Assembly (NCBI GenBank): GCA_002390025.1 | Contig: DGRU01000030.1 | Span: 1 to 49,937 of the forward strand | Source of the DNA: Lachnospiraceae bacterium UBA4380 | GTDB taxonomy: Bacteria; Bacillota; Clostridia; Lachnospirales; Lachnospiraceae | Direction: 5' to 3' | Length of the DNA: 49,937 nucleotides | Part shown: positions 48,112-49,937 of the stretch, one piece after another | How the letters are laid out: every line of letters starts with the position of its first letter | Position numbering within the stretch: position 1 is the stretch's first letter | Made by a program: the position numbers and the translations under genes | Notes under the pieces: model-generated | What the model saw: only the letters and a program-made list of their open reading frames with translations | The model's database searches: none | Told to the model about the DNA's origin: nothing

Positions 48112-49937
48112 ATGAGAGATTTTTACACGAAAGAGAACATGCAGGGCGCAGCCTTTCATGTGCCGGATGCGGGCTTGTATTTTGAGCCGGCAGAGCTGGT
48201 CTTTGAGACAGAGACCGACACCGGACGTGAGGGAGTCATCCGTGTGCGCCACAGAGCGGGAAAACCGGCGCGCGGATACGTGTATCCGTCTGAGCGCTGC
48301 ATGCGCGGCGTGCGGGAGCAGTTTGCCCCTGCGGCCGACGGAACAGGATATATACGCTGGCAGTTTGATGCCCGCGGCATTGCCCCCGGAAGAACCATCC
48401 AGGGCTCTTTTCGTGTGATTACGCCCTATGGCGAATACAATATCCCCTATATGGTCGAGATCTCCGCAAAGGGAGAACTCCTCCGCAGAAAAAATGCAGC
48501 CCGTGCGGCAGGCGGCAGAGGAGCCGCGGCCAGGGAACAGGCAGCTCCGGAGACCGTGCCGGGACAGATGTCAGATCCATCCCCTTCTGATGACCGGCAG
48601 GCGGCGGTGCGCAGAATCCGCACAAAAGAAGATTTTTTGTCAATGGCGGAAGAAAACTTTGAAGCAGCGGCGGCCTTTTTTTACAGCAGCCGTTTTGAAG
48701 ATATCCTCACCGAGGAAGAGGACAGGACCATTTACCGGGGACTCTCCATGCAGGAGGGAAATCTGCAGAATGTCGAGGAGTTCCTGATCGCGGCATGCGG
48801 AAAGGAAAAGACCACCTTTGAACCTGTGGAAAAAAGCCTGTTTCTGCAGACGCGGGTCATGGCGGGCAGGACCGAGGGAAGGATGGCCGGAAGCCGCGCA
48901 GAGCGCGCGATCGAGGCGCACCGGCAGCGTGTGCGCAGGAGCGGCATGGCAGGCGGCAGCTCCAGGCAGGATGCGGCGAGGGAAGAGGACCTGGTCTATA
49001 TCCCCCTGCAGATCCGCCAGACCGGAAAGGGTTTCACCGGTCCCCTGATCCGCACGGAAGGATTTTTCCTGCCTTCAGCCCCTTTTGCGGTCCCGATAAA
49101 CGATGAATCTCTGACGGCTTTGACAAATGGGCCGGCGGACAGGCCTGCAGTTCAGGATACGGCGGAGTCTGAAACTGTTGCCGTGAGCAATGTCAACGTG
49201 GACAAGGAAAACGGTGACAGCGGCAGAACTACAGATACAGACACGAAAATCAGTGACAGCGGCAATAACAGAACTATGGATGTAAATGCGGAGAGTGAGA
49301 GGATTTTCACGGTCCGCATTCCCGTAAACCGCGCGGCCCTGCATGCCGGGCGGAATTTCGGCCGTGTGATCGTCCAGGGTCCCTTTAATGAAAAAGCGAT
49401 TCCCATCGAGGTTCACTGTCCCGGTTCCGCTGCGCAGATGCGCCGCCGCCAGGGAAAAGAACTGGAGCTTTTGCAGCTGCAGCTGATGCGCCTGTACGTC
49501 GATTTCCGTCTGGATGAAAAACTTCCCGATAACTGGTTTCTGCAGGCGGACCGGCTGATCGACGAGATCTCCCTGCGGAGCCACAGGGATCTGATCCCCC
49601 GTCTCTACGGCGTGCACCTTCTGATCCTGCGCGGCCAGCATGCCGAGGCCAGGAAGGAACTGGGACGTATTGCAGTCCGATATGCAGGGAACGATACAGC
49701 ACAGAATTTCACTGCCCGCTTTACGGGAGAGCAGGAGGATGCCTACTGCTACAGACAGTATCTCTATGCCCGCTGCAGGATGGAGGATACCCAGCTGCGG
49801 GGACGTGTGGTCAGGTTCCTGCGCGGGATCTACCGTCAGACCGGTGACTGGCGCACTGCCTGGATGCTCCTGGATCTGGCAGAGGAGTATGCGCCCGGGA
49901 CTGCCGCGCGCTGGAATTTCCTGCGTCATCAGTTTGA
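48112..49937 (+). CDS. DUF5717 family protein, 3' end outside window
   Basis: An open frame of at least 608 codons that runs off the right edge. It starts MRDFYTKENMQGAAFHVPDA, followed by a beta-sandwich-like region (FEPAELVFETETDTGREGVI and FRVITPYGEYNIPYMVEI) that looks like a repeated Ig-type domain. A second such region appears after an Asp/Ser/Glu-rich stretch at about 370-400 (FGRVIVQGPFNEKAIPIEVH). The rest is helical, Leu/Arg-rich, with TPR-like LYGVHLLILRGQHAEARKEL. These features match the large DUF5717 family of Clostridia, of unknown function. No signal peptide is seen. ATG at 48112 has AAGGGG about 13 bases upstream, a wide gap; ATG at 48139 is an alternative. Confidence 0.75.
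   Translation, partial: MRDFYTKENMQGAAFHVPDAGLYFEPAELVFETETDTGREGVIRVRHRAGKPARGYVYPSERCMRGVREQFAPAADGTGYIRWQFDARGIAPGRTIQGSFRVITPYGEYNIPYMVEISAKGELLRRKNAARAAGGRGAAAREQAAPETVPGQMSDPSPSDDRQAAVRRIRTKEDFLSMAEENFEAAAAFFYSSRFEDILTEEEDRTIYRGLSMQEGNLQNVEEFLIAACGKEKTTFEPVEKSLFLQTRVMAGRTEGRMAGSRAERAIEAHRQRVRRSGMAGGSSRQDAAREEDLVYIPLQIRQTGKGFTGPLIRTEGFFLPSAPFAVPINDESLTALTNGPADRPAVQDTAESETVAVSNVNVDKENGDSGRTTDTDTKISDSGNNRTMDVNAESERIFTVRIPVNRAALHAGRNFGRVIVQGPFNEKAIPIEVHCPGSAAQMRRRQGKELELLQLQLMRLYVDFRLDEKLPDNWFLQADRLIDEISLRSHRDLIPRLYGVHLLILRGQHAEARKELGRIAVRYAGNDTAQNFTARFTGEQEDAYCYRQYLYARCRMEDTQLRGRVVRFLRGIYRQTGDWRTAWMLLDLAEEYAPGTAARWNFLRHQF

Overview
The window looks like chromosomal DNA of a moderately GC-rich Firmicute, most probably Lachnospiraceae (Clostridia). 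This is an inference from gene content: lineage-typical families (DUF6465, DUF5717, phasin-like, YARHG and BspA-type repeat proteins), CIRCE control, TTGACA/TATATT promoters, strong AGGAGG ribosome binding sites and the MurT ligase. I count 34 protein genes, two of them cut by the window edges. There are two identical tRNA-Gly genes and no rRNA, prophage, CRISPR array or intact insertion sequence.

Layout. 1-8.4 kb: an edge-truncated small gene, a PucR-type regulator, a GT4 glycosyltransferase/GH13 glucosidase pair, the niacin repressor NiaR, a membrane-type phosphoesterase and a PfkB sugar kinase. 8.5-18 kb: a DUF6465 protein, a secreted protein with an operator-like palindrome, NhaC-type and AGCS-type sodium transporters, a phosphoribosyltransferase-like protein lacking its acidic PRPP residues, two paralogous small membrane proteins and a MATE exporter. 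18-21.6 kb: a Co/Ni ECF transporter (cbiM-cbiQ-cbiO) divergent from a CsoR-family repressor with a His-rich tail, probably its metal sensor. 21.8-30 kb: TcdA; a PAS/class III nucleotide cyclase; a TIM-barrel protein; a protein made of two cyclic-nucleotide-binding domains; then diacylglycerol kinase, a phasin-like protein and an AarF/UbiB kinase. 30-38 kb: cell-envelope proteins (amidase, transglutaminase-like, YARHG), a YbjQ/LRR/zinc-ribbon fusion, and MurT with no adjacent GatD. 38-50 kb: a 1 kb gene-free region with two convergent structured RNAs, then YfcE-type phosphodiesterase, PrsW, tRNA-Gly x2, TraX-like, a beta-CASP nuclease, DHFR, a PrsA-like lipoprotein, a YdcF-like protein, CIRCE-controlled htpG and the start of a DUF5717 gene.

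The most interesting signals are: (1) two convergent, covarying RNAs of about 240 nt at 38.06-38.73 kb that look like HEARO/omega RNAs of the IscB family but have no IscB gene; (2) a cyclase, TIM-barrel and tandem-CNBD cluster, a possible cyclic-nucleotide pathway without a DNA-binding CRP; (3) a duplicated structured leader before two consecutive unrelated genes at 34.2 and 34.9 kb; (4) several dispersed hairpin families; and (5) short tandem repeats at many places, both between genes and, in frame, inside linkers of otherwise conserved proteins.
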